Positions 40,590-48,687 of a DNA stretch of 64,000 nt are shown piece after piece (position 1 is the stretch's first letter; each line of letters opens with the position of its first letter). The stretch is from the NCBI GenBank assembly GCA_963830065.1, contig CAWHLA010000008.1, positions 186,001 to 250,000 of the forward strand, given 5' to 3'. The notes beneath the pieces are model-generated. The model was not told the DNA's origin and ran no database searches. It saw nothing but the letters and a program-made list of their open reading frames with translations. A program made the position numbers and the translations under genes. This DNA comes from JACCZR01 sp963830065 (GTDB lineage: Bacteria > Actinomycetota > Thermoleophilia > Solirubrobacterales > Thermoleophilaceae).

Positions 40590-40726
40590 GGCCTGCGGGG
40601 TTAGCTGTCGGGCTCGCGCCGAAAGAGTCGCGCTACCACCGGACGGCAAGGCCGCCGGAAGATTCGCCCCTGGCCAGTTGGGCCTCCGGTTCCCCCGCGC
40701 CCCGCTCAACGAGCGGAGCCTCGGCC
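40590..40726 (-). promoter_or_regulatory. Cyclic di-AMP (ydaO/yuaA) riboswitch upstream of the 99-residue membrane protein
   Basis: On the minus strand it reads GCGGGGGAACCGGAGGCCCA, AGGGGCGAATC and GCGCGAGCCCGACAGCTAAC followed by CCCGCAGGC. These are the same conserved blocks, in the same order and spacing, as the element at 28871-28997. The block GAAAGAG/CTCTTTC-GGCGCGAGCCCG is nearly identical in both. GGCC arms at 40723-40726 and 40590-40593 can close P1. An extra GC-rich hairpin (CCGCTCGTTGAGCGG) lies between P1 and the first block. Confidence 0.88.
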
Positions 40727-40745
40727 GGATGAGGCGGGGAGGGTA

Positions 40746-41231
40746 CTACTTCCCGGCCACCTTCGTCACGTAGAGCGAAACCGCCTCCGCGTCCTTGCCG
40801 GTGTAAATGCCCGCCGGCATCTGCTTCTCGCCCGTCCCGCCCACGCGAATCGCAGTCTGGACGCGCTTCGGCGACATCTTGCCCACCTCGTCGAGGTCGG
40901 GCCCCTGCACGCCGCGGGCGTTGGCCGCGTCGAGGTTGTGGCAGCTGGCGCAGCGCTCTGAGAACAGCGACTTGCCCTCGGCCTCCTCCGTGGTCAGCTC
41001 CTCGCTGGACGTCACGTCCGTCCCGCCCGCCGCGGCGCCGCGGTTGGCCAGGATCAGAGCGGGGACCAACAGGCCGCCCACCAGGTAGATGACCGGCACC
41101 GCGATGCGAAACGCGGTCCCGCCGCGCGTGAGATAGGCCTCGCGCGCCTTGCTCGGGCCACCCGAGAACGCCACGAAGACGACCGCCACTCCGAGGAGCA
41201 GGAACGGCAGGACGATGGCCAGGACCTTCAT
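40746..41231 (-). CDS. Membrane-anchored class I cytochrome c
   Basis: 161 residues. Two N-terminal membrane helices (about 3-22 and 43-62) are followed by a single cytochrome c domain with the haem motif CASCH (Cys94, Cys97, His98), GPDLDEVGKMSPKRVQTAIR and the distal Met138 in EKQMPAGIY. It resembles the small c-type cytochromes that feed electrons to oxidases in actinobacteria (Thermoleophilia often carry such a protein near cyd/cta genes, but none is here). Stands alone between the riboswitch and fdhD. ATG 41229-41231. Confidence 0.87.
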   Translation of the reverse strand: MKVLAIVLPFLLLGVAVVFVAFSGGPSKAREAYLTRGGTAFRIAVPVIYLVGGLLVPALILANRGAAAGGTDVTSSEELTTEEAEGKSLFSERCASCHNLDAANARGVQGPDLDEVGKMSPKRVQTAIRVGGTGEKQMPAGIYTGKDAEAVSLYVTKVAGK

Positions 41232-41249
41232 GCGGGCCGGGACTTTATT

Positions 41250-42095
41250 TCAAGCGGTCGACGGCCGCGCGCTTGGAGGCGCCAGGCGGCCGGCGCCGGC
41301 GTACACGTTGAAGGAGTCCTCGCGCACGAAGCCGCACAGGAGCATCTCGCGCTCGCGCGCGAGGTCCACCGCCAGCGAGGTCGGCGCGCCCACCGCCACC
41401 ACGCCCGCCATGTCGGCCATTGCCGCCTTCTGAACCAGCTCGAACCCGGCCCGCCCGCTGAGGCAGGCGAAGGCGTCGCTCAGGGGGTGGCGGCCCTCGA
41501 GCAGCAGCGCGCCGACGGCCTTGTCCATCGCGTTGTGGCGACCGACGTCCTCGCGCAGGCACAGCAGCCGGCCGTCGGCGCCGAAGATGCCGGTGGCGTG
41601 CAGGCCGCCCGTGCGGCCGAAGGCCTCCTGACCGGCGCGCAACTCGTCCGGCGCGCTCAACACCAGTGGCTCCGCCACCGGGCCACCCTTCTGCCGCGGT
41701 GCGGGTGCCGCCAGGCGCACGTCCTCCAAGGCTCCCTTGCCGCAGATGCCGCAGGACGAGGTCAGGTGAAAGCGCCGCTCCCCGGGGTCACGCCGCAGCC
41801 CGCCGGTGGTGCGCACCTCGACCACGTTCGCCGACAGCTCCTCGTCGGGGCCGACCGCTGAGACGTCGCCCGGCCCCGCGATCAGGCCCTCCCCGGCGAG
41901 GAAGCCCACCGCCAGCTCCTCGTCCTCGCCCGGGCTGCGCATGGTCACCGCCAGTGCGCTGCCGTCGACCCTGATCTCCAGCGGCTCCTCCACGGCGACC
42001 TCGTCCTCGCGGGGCTCGGCGGTCCCGCTCCGGACGTGATGGATCGAGCACGCTGCGATGTGGGGGTCGATCGTGACGGGCAAGGTCTCTCTCAC
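41250..42095 (-). CDS. fdhD: FdhD, sulfurtransferase for formate dehydrogenase maturation
   Basis: 281 residues from GTG 42093-42095. Family motifs: VAVEEPLEIRVDG, DEELAVGFLAGEGLI, the sulfur-carrying CGICGKGALED cysteine loop, REDVGRHNAMDKAVGALLLE and SGRAGFELVQKAAMADM. It passes sulfur from cysteine desulfurase to the molybdenum cofactor of formate dehydrogenase. Longer in-frame starts would run into the rnpB terminator, so they were not used. No formate dehydrogenase gene lies in the window; mobA at 6770 belongs to the same cofactor branch. Confidence 0.9.
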   Translation of the reverse strand: MRETLPVTIDPHIAACSIHHVRSGTAEPREDEVAVEEPLEIRVDGSALAVTMRSPGEDEELAVGFLAGEGLIAGPGDVSAVGPDEELSANVVEVRTTGGLRRDPGERRFHLTSSCGICGKGALEDVRLAAPAPRQKGGPVAEPLVLSAPDELRAGQEAFGRTGGLHATGIFGADGRLLCLREDVGRHNAMDKAVGALLLEGRHPLSDAFACLSGRAGFELVQKAAMADMAGVVAVGAPTSLAVDLAREREMLLCGFVREDSFNVYAGAGRLAPPSARPSTA

Positions 42096-42120
42096 AGGAT
42101 GCCCGATGCGGGCGGGTGTG

Positions 42121-42152
42121 AAAACGAAGAGGGCCCCGCTCTCGCGGGGCCC
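42121..42152 (-). terminator. Intrinsic terminator of rnpB
   Basis: GGGCCCCGC-gaga-GCGGGGCCC (minus-strand sense, 9-bp perfect stem, 42131-42152) followed by TCTTCGTTTT. A textbook Rho-independent terminator one or two bases after the RNase P RNA 3' end. Confidence 0.9.
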
Positions 42153-42153
42153 T

Positions 42154-42528
42154 CCCGGCCGGCCGGTAAGCCGGATCCTGTCGTGGACAGTCATCCATCT
42201 GCCGCCGCTCGGTGAGCGGCGACGGGCCCTGCGGCCCTGCGGCCTACCTGGGACTCGGCGGGCAGCGTCGACGTCCCTGCTTGGCCTTGCACCGGGTGGG
42301 GTTTGCCTGGCCGGCGTGTCACCACGCCGCCGGTGCGCTCTTACCGCACCTTTTCAACCTTGCCGCCGACGGGCTCTCGAGAGGCCCGCCGGGTAGGCGG
42401 TTTGTTTTCTGTGGCACTTTCCCGCGGGTCTCCCCGGGTCGGATTTCCCGACCACCCTGCCCTGCGGTGTCCGGACTTTCCTCGAACGCCGGTTGTCTCT
42501 CCGACGCCCGCGACTGCCTGGCCGGCAC
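42154..42528 (-). ncRNA. rnpB: RNase P RNA, bacterial class A
   Basis: The minus strand carries all universal blocks in order: GAGGAAAGTCCGGACACC near the 5' end, GGTGCGGTAAGAGCGCACC in the specificity-domain region, GTGCCACAGAAAACAAACCG (the CR II/III region) and GACAGGATCCGGCTTACCGG at the 3' end. GCCGGCC at the 5' end pairs with GGCCGGC at the 3' end to form P1. About 375 nt, normal for class A. It processes the 5' ends of tRNA precursors. Only eight bases separate its 5' end from the zinc-ribbon gene stop, so its promoter must lie inside that gene or it is co-transcribed from lexA. Confidence 0.95.
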
Positions 42529-42536
42529 GGTGAAGC

Positions 42537-42854
42537 TTAGGTCAGCCGGGAGCCACAGTCCACGCAGTGACCGCCGCCTTGCCGGCTCTGCATCCGCCCG
42601 TGGCAGACGGGGCACTTGGCCGCCCCGTCGGCGTGCAGGCCCTCCCATACGCGCGAGATCCGGTCCTCGAGCGTCGGCCTGCCGCCTTGGGGGCTTCTAG
42701 CGGGCGTCTCCGGATCGCCCACAAGCTTCTGCTCCCCTGCGAACCAACGCCTGCCGGCGTCCTCGGTCGCTCGCGTGCCAAGCACGCTTCGCTCCCTGCG
42801 TCCTTGGCAGTCGGGGTTCTCGGGGGCAGGAAGTTTCAGGTCGCTCGTGCTCAC
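42537..42854 (-). CDS. Small zinc-ribbon protein downstream of lexA
   Basis: 105 residues. A low-complexity charged half is followed by RPTLEDRISRVWEGLHADG and a C-terminal zinc ribbon CPVCHGRMQSRQGGGHCVDC (C-x2-C-x12-C-x2-C). GTG 42852-42854 overlaps the lexA TGA (GTGA), so it is in the SOS-controlled transcript. Similar lexA-linked zinc-ribbon proteins are uncharacterised. It may bind DNA or RNA. Directly followed by rnpB. Confidence 0.75.
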   Translation of the reverse strand: MSTSDLKLPAPENPDCQGRRERSVLGTRATEDAGRRWFAGEQKLVGDPETPARSPQGGRPTLEDRISRVWEGLHADGAAKCPVCHGRMQSRQGGGHCVDCGSRLT

Positions 42855-43468
42855 GACACTCGCCTCATCACGCCCACGACCTTGCCGAGGATCTCCACCT
42901 CGCGGGAGATGATCGGCTCGAAGTCGGGGTTCTCGGGCTGGAGGCGCACGTGGTCCTCCTCGCGGAAGAAGCGCTTCACGGTGGCCTCGTCGCCGATCTG
43001 GGCCACGACGATCTCGTTGTCGGTGGCCGTCTCCTGGCGTTGGACGACCACGTGGTCGCCCTCCAGGATCCCGGCGTCCTTCATCGAGTCACCGCGTACG
43101 CGCAGGAGGAACTCGCCCGAGTCTCCGCCCGCGATGGGCGGGATCTCCACGTAGTCCTCGATGTTCTCCTCGGCGAGCACCGGCTGGCCGGCCGCCACCG
43201 AGCCGACCAGGGGCAGGCCGGAACCACCGTCACCCACGACCTTCTTGGCTTTGTCGACCAGGATCTCGATCGCACGCGGCCGGGTGGGGTCCCGCCGCAG
43301 CAAGCCGAGCTTCTCCAGGTTGGCCAGATGGGCGTGCACGGTCGACGACGAGGCCAGGCCGATCGCCTTGCCGATGTCGCGCACGGTGGGCGGATACCCA
43401 TGGCTCGACGAGTAGCGCTTGATGAAGTCGAAGATCTCCTGCTGGCGCTTGGTCAGGTCTAGATCCAC
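42851..43468 (-). CDS. lexA: LexA repressor
   Basis: 205 residues. N-terminal winged helix: KRQQEIFDFIKRYSSSHGYP and IGKAIGLASSSTVHAHLANL. The C-terminal S24 peptidase domain has the Ala93-Gly94 cleavage site (VGSVAAGQPV), catalytic Ser128 (RVRGDSMKD) and Lys165 (EATVKRFF). It represses SOS genes until RecA filaments trigger self-cleavage. GTG 43466-43468 with GGAGG seven bases upstream. An SOS box at 43491-43504 overlaps its promoter, indicating autoregulation. Confidence 0.96.
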   Translation of the reverse strand: MDLDLTKRQQEIFDFIKRYSSSHGYPPTVRDIGKAIGLASSSTVHAHLANLEKLGLLRRDPTRPRAIEILVDKAKKVVGDGGSGLPLVGSVAAGQPVLAEENIEDYVEIPPIAGGDSGEFLLRVRGDSMKDAGILEGDHVVVQRQETATDNEIVVAQIGDEATVKRFFREEDHVRLQPENPDFEPIISREVEILGKVVGVMRRVS

Positions 43469-43490
43469 TGGGCCTCCGAGGGGGCTGAAA

Positions 43491-43504
43491 CGAACATGTG
43501 TTCG
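43491..43504. promoter_or_regulatory. SOS (LexA) box
   Basis: CGAACATGTGTTCG matches the Gram-positive/actinobacterial LexA consensus CGAAC-N4-GTTCG exactly and is 23 bases upstream of lexA. The tRNA gene on the other side starts 79 bases away, so the box probably controls lexA only. Confidence 0.9.
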
Positions 43505-43582
43505 ACAAGGTACATAGGCCCCCGGACGACTGCAAGGGCTCTGGCAGAAACCACCCGAGGGCTATAGTGGGCGCCCCCTCAG

Positions 43583-43668
<86 letters not shown>

Positions 43669-43679
43669 TGCATCCCCCG

Positions 43680-45290
43680 TCATCGGAACTCGTAGATGAC
43701 CGTCCCCCCGTCCTCGTAGAGCTTCCGGTGACGCGCCGCCAGCCAGCGCGGCCGGCGCGGGTCGCGCCCCATCCAGTCGGTGGACACCACCAGGTACCGG
43801 ACGCCGTAGCGGCGCAGAGCGGCGTCGCCACGCTCGTTCGGATAGCCGTACATGACGTTGGCCAGGAACTCGTACGGGTCGGGGAACAGGCCGGAGTAGC
43901 CGTTCACCGTGGTCAGGCGGGTGTCGACCGCCTGCACCATCCGCTCGGTCGTCCGCTGGAACTCCGCCACCTGGCCGCTGGGCGGGAACGGAACGAACGC
44001 GGTCACCGGCCGGTCGCCGCGAGCGTGCCCGTCCAGCCACTGCGCCCAGCGGGCGGTCGGCTGCGGCTCGAACAGCCGCACCGGGGCGATGCTCACCTCC
44101 GCGACCGCCAGCACCGCGAGCACCGCGGCCAGCGCGGGCCCGGCGCGGCGGCCCCGGTGCCAGAGCGCCTCCAGCCCGTACGCGGCCAGGCCGAGCAGGA
44201 ACAGCTCCCCGAGCACCGCGAACCGCGAGGGGGTGCGCAGCTCGTCGAAGCCCGGCACCAGCGAGCGGACCACGTCGTAGGGGTGGAAGCCGAGGACGCT
44301 GAGCTTGAGCCCACCGCTCAGCACCCACGCCAGGCAGGCGCCCGCCAGCAGGAACCACGGCCGCCGCCGCTCGTCCACGGAGGTCGAGCCCCGCGCGCGG
44401 CGGACCCCGACGACCAGCCCGGCGGCGGCCAGGATCAGCAGCACGGTGCCGGGGTACAGCCCGTGGCCGCCCGGCGCATCCCGCAGCCACGGCGCGACGC
44501 CCGCGCCCAGCGCGTGAGGGTCGAGCCGCAGGTAGTCGCCGGCGCTCGCGCTGAGTTCCCGGATGAGGTCCTCGGAGCGGTGGTACCCGCTCGTGTACTG
44601 AGCCTGACCCAGCACGACCGGCAGGGCCAGCACGGCGAACACGCCGCCGGCCACGGCGAGGTCGGCGAGTCGCTTCAGGCTGAACCACTCCCGCCGGGCG
44701 AGCACCACCGTGACCAGGCCTATCCCGACCAGGGCGAACAGGCCGTAGTAGCCACAGGTGAGGAATGTCACCCCGGCCCAGATGCCGATGCGGGCGCCGG
44801 GCCAGGAACCGCCCTCGGGCGCCCAGCGCACGACGGACTCGAGCAACAGCAGCAGCGGGAACACCACCGTCAGCTGCAGCACCCCCGTCTGGTGGGCGAC
44901 GAACGGCAGGCCGACGGCCATGGCCCCGACCAGCGCGGCGGGCCCGGTCCCGGCCCCCAGCACCCTGGCCAGACGCGCCCCGGCGTACCCGTTGAGGGCG
45001 AGGGTGGCCAGCGCGACCAGGTTGTAGCCCAGCACCGGATTGCCGCTGAGCCAGGAGACCGGCGCGAACGCCAGGCCGGTCAGCGGCTGCGGCTCGGACA
45101 GCGCGAAGGTCCCGGCCGTCGGGTGGAAAATCGGCGCGTTCCAATAGCCGGAGTAGAGGTCGCCGATCTGGAGCTGATTCCACTCCAGCGTCCAGAGGTT
45201 GAACAGAGGGACCGTCCTGGTCAGCTCGGCGCCATAGGTCATGGCGCTCCCGAGGTGCGCCAGGAGCGGCCACGTCACCGCCATGGCCAC
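43680..45290 (-). CDS. Polytopic membrane protein, GT-C-like fold
   Basis: 536 residues with about eleven helices from GTG 45288-45290 (ATG two codons in). First loop ELTRTVPLFNLWTLEWNQLQ and GYWNAPIFHPTAGTFALSEP are rich in aromatic residues and carry acidic/His residues after helix 1, the place where GT-C glycosyltransferases have their acidic metal site. A large soluble C-terminal part (about 400-536) contains WLDGHARGDRPVTAFVPFPP and VYLVV-like strands ending DGGTVIYEF. Resembles uncharacterised YfhO/mannosyltransferase-like proteins. Convergent with the tRNA gene, 11 bases apart. Probable polyprenyl-sugar-dependent transferase (inference). Confidence 0.72.
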   Translation of the reverse strand: MAMAVTWPLLAHLGSAMTYGAELTRTVPLFNLWTLEWNQLQIGDLYSGYWNAPIFHPTAGTFALSEPQPLTGLAFAPVSWLSGNPVLGYNLVALATLALNGYAGARLARVLGAGTGPAALVGAMAVGLPFVAHQTGVLQLTVVFPLLLLLESVVRWAPEGGSWPGARIGIWAGVTFLTCGYYGLFALVGIGLVTVVLARREWFSLKRLADLAVAGGVFAVLALPVVLGQAQYTSGYHRSEDLIRELSASAGDYLRLDPHALGAGVAPWLRDAPGGHGLYPGTVLLILAAAGLVVGVRRARGSTSVDERRRPWFLLAGACLAWVLSGGLKLSVLGFHPYDVVRSLVPGFDELRTPSRFAVLGELFLLGLAAYGLEALWHRGRRAGPALAAVLAVLAVAEVSIAPVRLFEPQPTARWAQWLDGHARGDRPVTAFVPFPPSGQVAEFQRTTERMVQAVDTRLTTVNGYSGLFPDPYEFLANVMYGYPNERGDAALRRYGVRYLVVSTDWMGRDPRRPRWLAARHRKLYEDGGTVIYEFR

Positions 45291-45361
45291 CAGCGCGTAC
45301 AGGGCGACCAGGACCGGCCCCCGCTCCAGCAGGGGCCGGTCCCCCGTCGCCGCCTTCCGGA

Positions 45362-45736
45362 TCAGTCCCGTTCCACCACCCGGAACTTGTTCCCGTAGGG
45401 ATCGCGGAAGGTGAACATCGGCGGAACGTATTCGCCCATGTCGATGAGCTCCTCGTCGGCGTCCACCCCCTGGGCCCGCAGCCTCGAATGGTCGGCCGCC
45501 GCGTCGGACGTGGCGAAGCTGACCTCGGTGCCCCCGCCGGCCTCGTCGGCTGCCGCTACCAGCGCGAGGCTGGTCGCCCCGCCGGGCGGGGCCACTTCGA
45601 TCCAGCGGCCGCCGTCGCCGAAGGCGCCGTCGATCCGGATCTCGAATCCGAGCCCAGTCCAGAACTCCAACGCCCGGTCTTGGTCAGCGACAGGGACGAT
45701 GACCGTCCCCACCCCGGTGATCGCGAGCTCGCTCAT
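45362..45736 (-). CDS. VOC-family (glyoxalase/bleomycin-resistance) protein
   Basis: 124 residues, two beta-alpha-beta-beta-beta modules. MSELAITGVGTVIVPVADQD starts module one; ALEFWTGLGFEIRIDG and RWIEVAPPGGATSLALV follow. Module two contains EVSFATSDAAADHSRLRAQG and FRDPYGNKFRVVERD, the usual VOC end. Metal-ligand pattern is incomplete by eye (H in module two, E near the end). ATG 45734-45736 overlaps the stop of the DUF4287 gene by four bases, so the pair is one operon. Function unknown. Confidence 0.85.
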   Translation of the reverse strand: MSELAITGVGTVIVPVADQDRALEFWTGLGFEIRIDGAFGDGGRWIEVAPPGGATSLALVAAADEAGGGTEVSFATSDAAADHSRLRAQGVDADEELIDMGEYVPPMFTFRDPYGNKFRVVERD

Positions 45737-46377
45737 CGCTCCAGCCCCGCCTTCAGCTCCGACACCCGCTCGCGCCAGAACGCCTTCATCCGTTCCGCTT
45801 CCTCGGCGTCCGCGAGCCGCTCGTGCGACAGCGCCAGCCTGCTCTTGCCCGGATCCGAGCCGTCGAACGTGACGTGTACCCGGCTGCCGTTCTCGCCCCA
45901 GTCGAAGCGAGCGGACTTCGGGCGGGTCGCGGTGCGCTCGCTCATCATCCCGTCCGCCATCTCCAGCACGGCGTCGTACAGCTGCTCGACCGGAACGGCC
46001 ACCGTCTTGGAGGCCGTGACGGTGAACCCGTCCTCCTTCTCGCCCACGGCCTTGCCGCCGCGGACGCGCTCGTAGCTCTTGACCACGGCCTGGACGTTCC
46101 AGGCCAGCGGGTCGGCGCCCTGCTGCTCGGCGAGCCAGCGAGCGGCCTCGCGGTGGGTGCGATCGGGAGCGCCCCACTCGTCGAGCAGGTCGAACCACTC
46201 CTCCCAGCCGCGGCCGGTGCGGCGGCGGATCTCCTCTTCGGAGGTCGCGAAGCCGGCGGCCGTGGCCTGCTCCGGCTTGGAGGCGTTGAGCAGCGAGGCG
46301 CGCGCCGCGGTGTAGCTCTCGCCCGTCTTCTCCATTCGCGAGCGGACGACGCGCTTGAAGGAACTGTGCCTGGTCAT
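45733..46377 (-). CDS. DUF4287 domain protein with C-terminal SRPBCC-like domain
   Basis: 214 residues from ATG 46375-46377 with AGAGGAG before it. The N-terminus MTRHSSFKRVVRSRMEKTGE is the DUF4287 helix-turn (K/R-rich, ESYTAARASLL), then RTGRGWEEWFDLLDEWGAPD and EAARWLAEQQGADPLAWNVQ. The second half, VTASKTVAVPVEQLYDAVLE and DWGENGSRVHVTFDGSDPGK, reads as a START/SRPBCC ligand-binding domain. Such fused proteins are frequent in actinobacteria without known ligand. Operon with the VOC gene downstream. Confidence 0.82.
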   Translation of the reverse strand: MTRHSSFKRVVRSRMEKTGESYTAARASLLNASKPEQATAAGFATSEEEIRRRTGRGWEEWFDLLDEWGAPDRTHREAARWLAEQQGADPLAWNVQAVVKSYERVRGGKAVGEKEDGFTVTASKTVAVPVEQLYDAVLEMADGMMSERTATRPKSARFDWGENGSRVHVTFDGSDPGKSRLALSHERLADAEEAERMKAFWRERVSELKAGLER

Positions 46378-46575
46378 ATGTGCTCCTCTCGTGGCGGCGA
46401 CACCGCGACTCACGCTCGGGCGCCCCACCGGAAAGGGCAGCTATGACCGGTGTCCCGAGAGCTCGAGCCCCCTTTGCCCCCGCTGGGCCGGTGGCGTGAG
46501 CACCGGAACCGAGGGTTGGGCGCGGGACAGCGCCGATCGGCAAGGTACCACGGCCCTGTCCCGCGATCCAAACGT

Positions 46576-47397
46576 TCAGCCCTCGAGAACCAGCGCCAGC
46601 ACGATCCCGACCAGCACGACGCTCTGCGCGCTGTGCACCACGATGCCGATCAGCGCGCTGCGGTAGCGCTTCGCGGGGTACGAGATGAGGAACGTGTCGA
46701 GCAGCGCCGGCGGAATGGCCCACGGCATGTGCAGGTGGTAGACCGCGAACAGCACGCCGTTCGCCAGCCAGTCCCGCCGCCCGAAGACGCCGTTCATACG
46801 CGGGAGCAGGTAGCCGCGGAAGAGCAGTTCCTCTCCCAGCACCGTGTTGAAGACCGCCAGCGTGGCGATGAGGGCGAACCACCCCCAGGAGCCCCCCAGG
46901 AGGTCGTGCGCGGCGGCCGAGTCCAGGAAGGTGGGGAAGTCACGAGCGAGGGAGATACCCGGCGTTGGCACGAGCTCCTCGGCCGCGAAGCCGATCAGCA
47001 GGGGCACGACGATGAGCCACATCCGGCCTCCGCGCCGCCCGGAGCTCGGGGCGCGCGGGGCACGGAGCCACAGCGCGTCTCGCAGCACGGACCAGCGCAG
47101 CGTCCCCTGCTCGCGGCCGACGAGGATGAGCACCAGGGCGAACTGCCAGACCAGCCCGAAGGTCATCGTGATGAGCAGGGAACGAACCAGGGTGCTCCCG
47201 CCGGTCATCTGATCCGCAAGCCGGGGTGCGATCACCCAGGCCAGGATTGCCATCGGCAGTGCGGCCGCGGCCCAGACGCCGATGATGCGGCCGAGCCCCA
47301 GCTGGGGCACCTCACCGGTCCCTTTCGCCACCCGGGACGAGCGGTGGGTCGGTTTCGTGCGCGGGACGAGTGTGGGGATGCTGGTGGTGGAGTCCAT
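46576..47397 (-). CDS. CPBP-family intramembrane glutamic endopeptidase
   Basis: 273 residues with about seven helices. The Abi/CAAX-protease motifs are FNTVLGEELLFRGYLLPRMN (Glu-Glu and Arg of motif 1), LFAVYHLHMPW (His of motif 2) and VVHSAQS (His of motif 3). Related to eukaryotic Rce1; bacterial members process peptides or confer immunity to bacteriocins. N-terminal 30 residues are cytoplasmic, Thr/Arg-rich. ATG 47395-47397, 132 bases from the divergent kinase gene. No peptide substrate gene recognised nearby. Confidence 0.9.
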   Translation of the reverse strand: MDSTTSIPTLVPRTKPTHRSSRVAKGTGEVPQLGLGRIIGVWAAAALPMAILAWVIAPRLADQMTGGSTLVRSLLITMTFGLVWQFALVLILVGREQGTLRWSVLRDALWLRAPRAPSSGRRGGRMWLIVVPLLIGFAAEELVPTPGISLARDFPTFLDSAAAHDLLGGSWGWFALIATLAVFNTVLGEELLFRGYLLPRMNGVFGRRDWLANGVLFAVYHLHMPWAIPPALLDTFLISYPAKRYRSALIGIVVHSAQSVVLVGIVLALVLEG

Positions 47398-47529
47398 GCC
47401 CCGACCCTCCCGGCGGTCCGGCGCGAGCGCCTCGGCGCGAGGCCGGATCCGGGGTCCGACCCGGCGACGATCTCCTCTCCTACTCAGGTCGGAGGCGGGG
47501 CTCCAGGGGCCTGGGGTACGTTCGGTCGC

Positions 47530-48687
47530 GTGGCCCGGGCCAGGCACCTAGCCGGCGCGTACGCGCTCGACGCGCTGATCGTCGCGGGAGCGCTGGCGAG
47601 CGCTCTCGAGGTCGCCCTCAGGCGCGACCAGGCGATGGGCCGCAGAGCACGGTGTGGTTCGCGGTTCCCGCGATCGCGCTCCTGGCGCTGCCGCTGCTCG
47701 CGCGCCGGCGCTTCAGGTTCGCCGCCCCCGCCTCGGTCTGGGTGCTGGCGGCGGCGCTCTCGTTCATCGACGGCCGGGTGATCCCGTTCACCGCCAGCGT
47801 CACGGTCGCAGGGCTCGCCGCCTCGTTCCTGCTGGGCAACCTCCGCGACGCCGCTCAGGCGCGGCTCGGCCTGGCCATCGTGGTCGGCGGCTCGGCGATC
47901 GTGGTCTACAACGACCCGACCAGGCCGGCGTCGACCTCATCTTCACGCCTCTCCTGTTCGCGATCCCTGGCTCGCGGGCTACGCCATGCGCGAGCGCACC
48001 GAGCAGGCCGAGGCCGCAGAGGCGCGCGCCGCCGAGGCCGAGCGCGAGCGGGAGGCAGCCGCCCGCATAGCGGTGGCCGAGGAACGCGCCCGCATCGCAC
48101 GCGAGCTGCACGACATCGTCGCGCACGCCGTCAGCGTGATGGTGCTCCAGGCCGGCGCCGTTCGGCACAAGCTCGCCGACACCCGTCCGGATGACTCCGA
48201 GGCGCTCGAGGACGTCGAAGCGACCGGCCGCACCGCGCTCGCTGAGATGCGACAACTGCTCGGGGCGATGCGCAGCGAGGGCGACGACGCCGCGCTCGCG
48301 CCCCAGCCCGGCCTGGCGAATCTGGACGTCCTGGCCGACCAGATCGGCGGCGCCGGCCTTCCGGTGCGCCTGCGGGTGGACGGCGAGCCCTACCCGCTCC
48401 CGCACGCCCTCGATGTCTCCGCCTACCGGATCGTCCAGGAGGGCCTCACCAACGCGCTCAAGCACGCCGGTGCCGGCCACGCCGACGTGACCGTCCGCTA
48501 CGGAGCCGGCGAGCTGTACGTCGAGGTGGCCGACGACGGCGACGGCGCGGGGCCCGACGACGGCCACGGCCACGGCCTGGTCGGCATCCGCGAGCGAGTC
48601 AAGGTCTACGGAGGCGAGATGGACGCCGGCACGACCGGTGAGGGCGGCTTCGTCCTCAGCACGCGGCTTCCGGTCCAGAGCGCATGA
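47530..48687 (+). CDS. NarL-type sensor histidine kinase, interrupted by three deletions
   Basis: About 386 residues once three single bases are restored. N-terminal four- to six-helix membrane part: ALDALIVAGALASALEVALR, LLALPLLARRRFRFAAPASV, VIPFTASVTVAGLAASFLLG and VDLIFTPLLFAI. Then a coil of EAAEARAAEAERE, HisKA_3 with phospho-His in RIARELHDIVAHAVSVMVLQ, and HATPase with IVQEGLTNALKHAGAG, VADDGDGAGPDDGHGHGLVG and IRERVKVYGG. The frame slips near 47629, 47923 and 47973, each fixed by lengthening a CC run to CCC, which points to sequencing deletions. GTG 47530. Stop overlaps the response-regulator start (48684-48687). Confidence 0.82.

Noticed and set aside
46378..46575. Hidden gene in the 198-base gap between the DUF4287 and CPBP genes
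   Set aside because: No frame with plausible start, codon use or hydrophobic pattern; it most likely holds the promoter of the DUF4287 operon.
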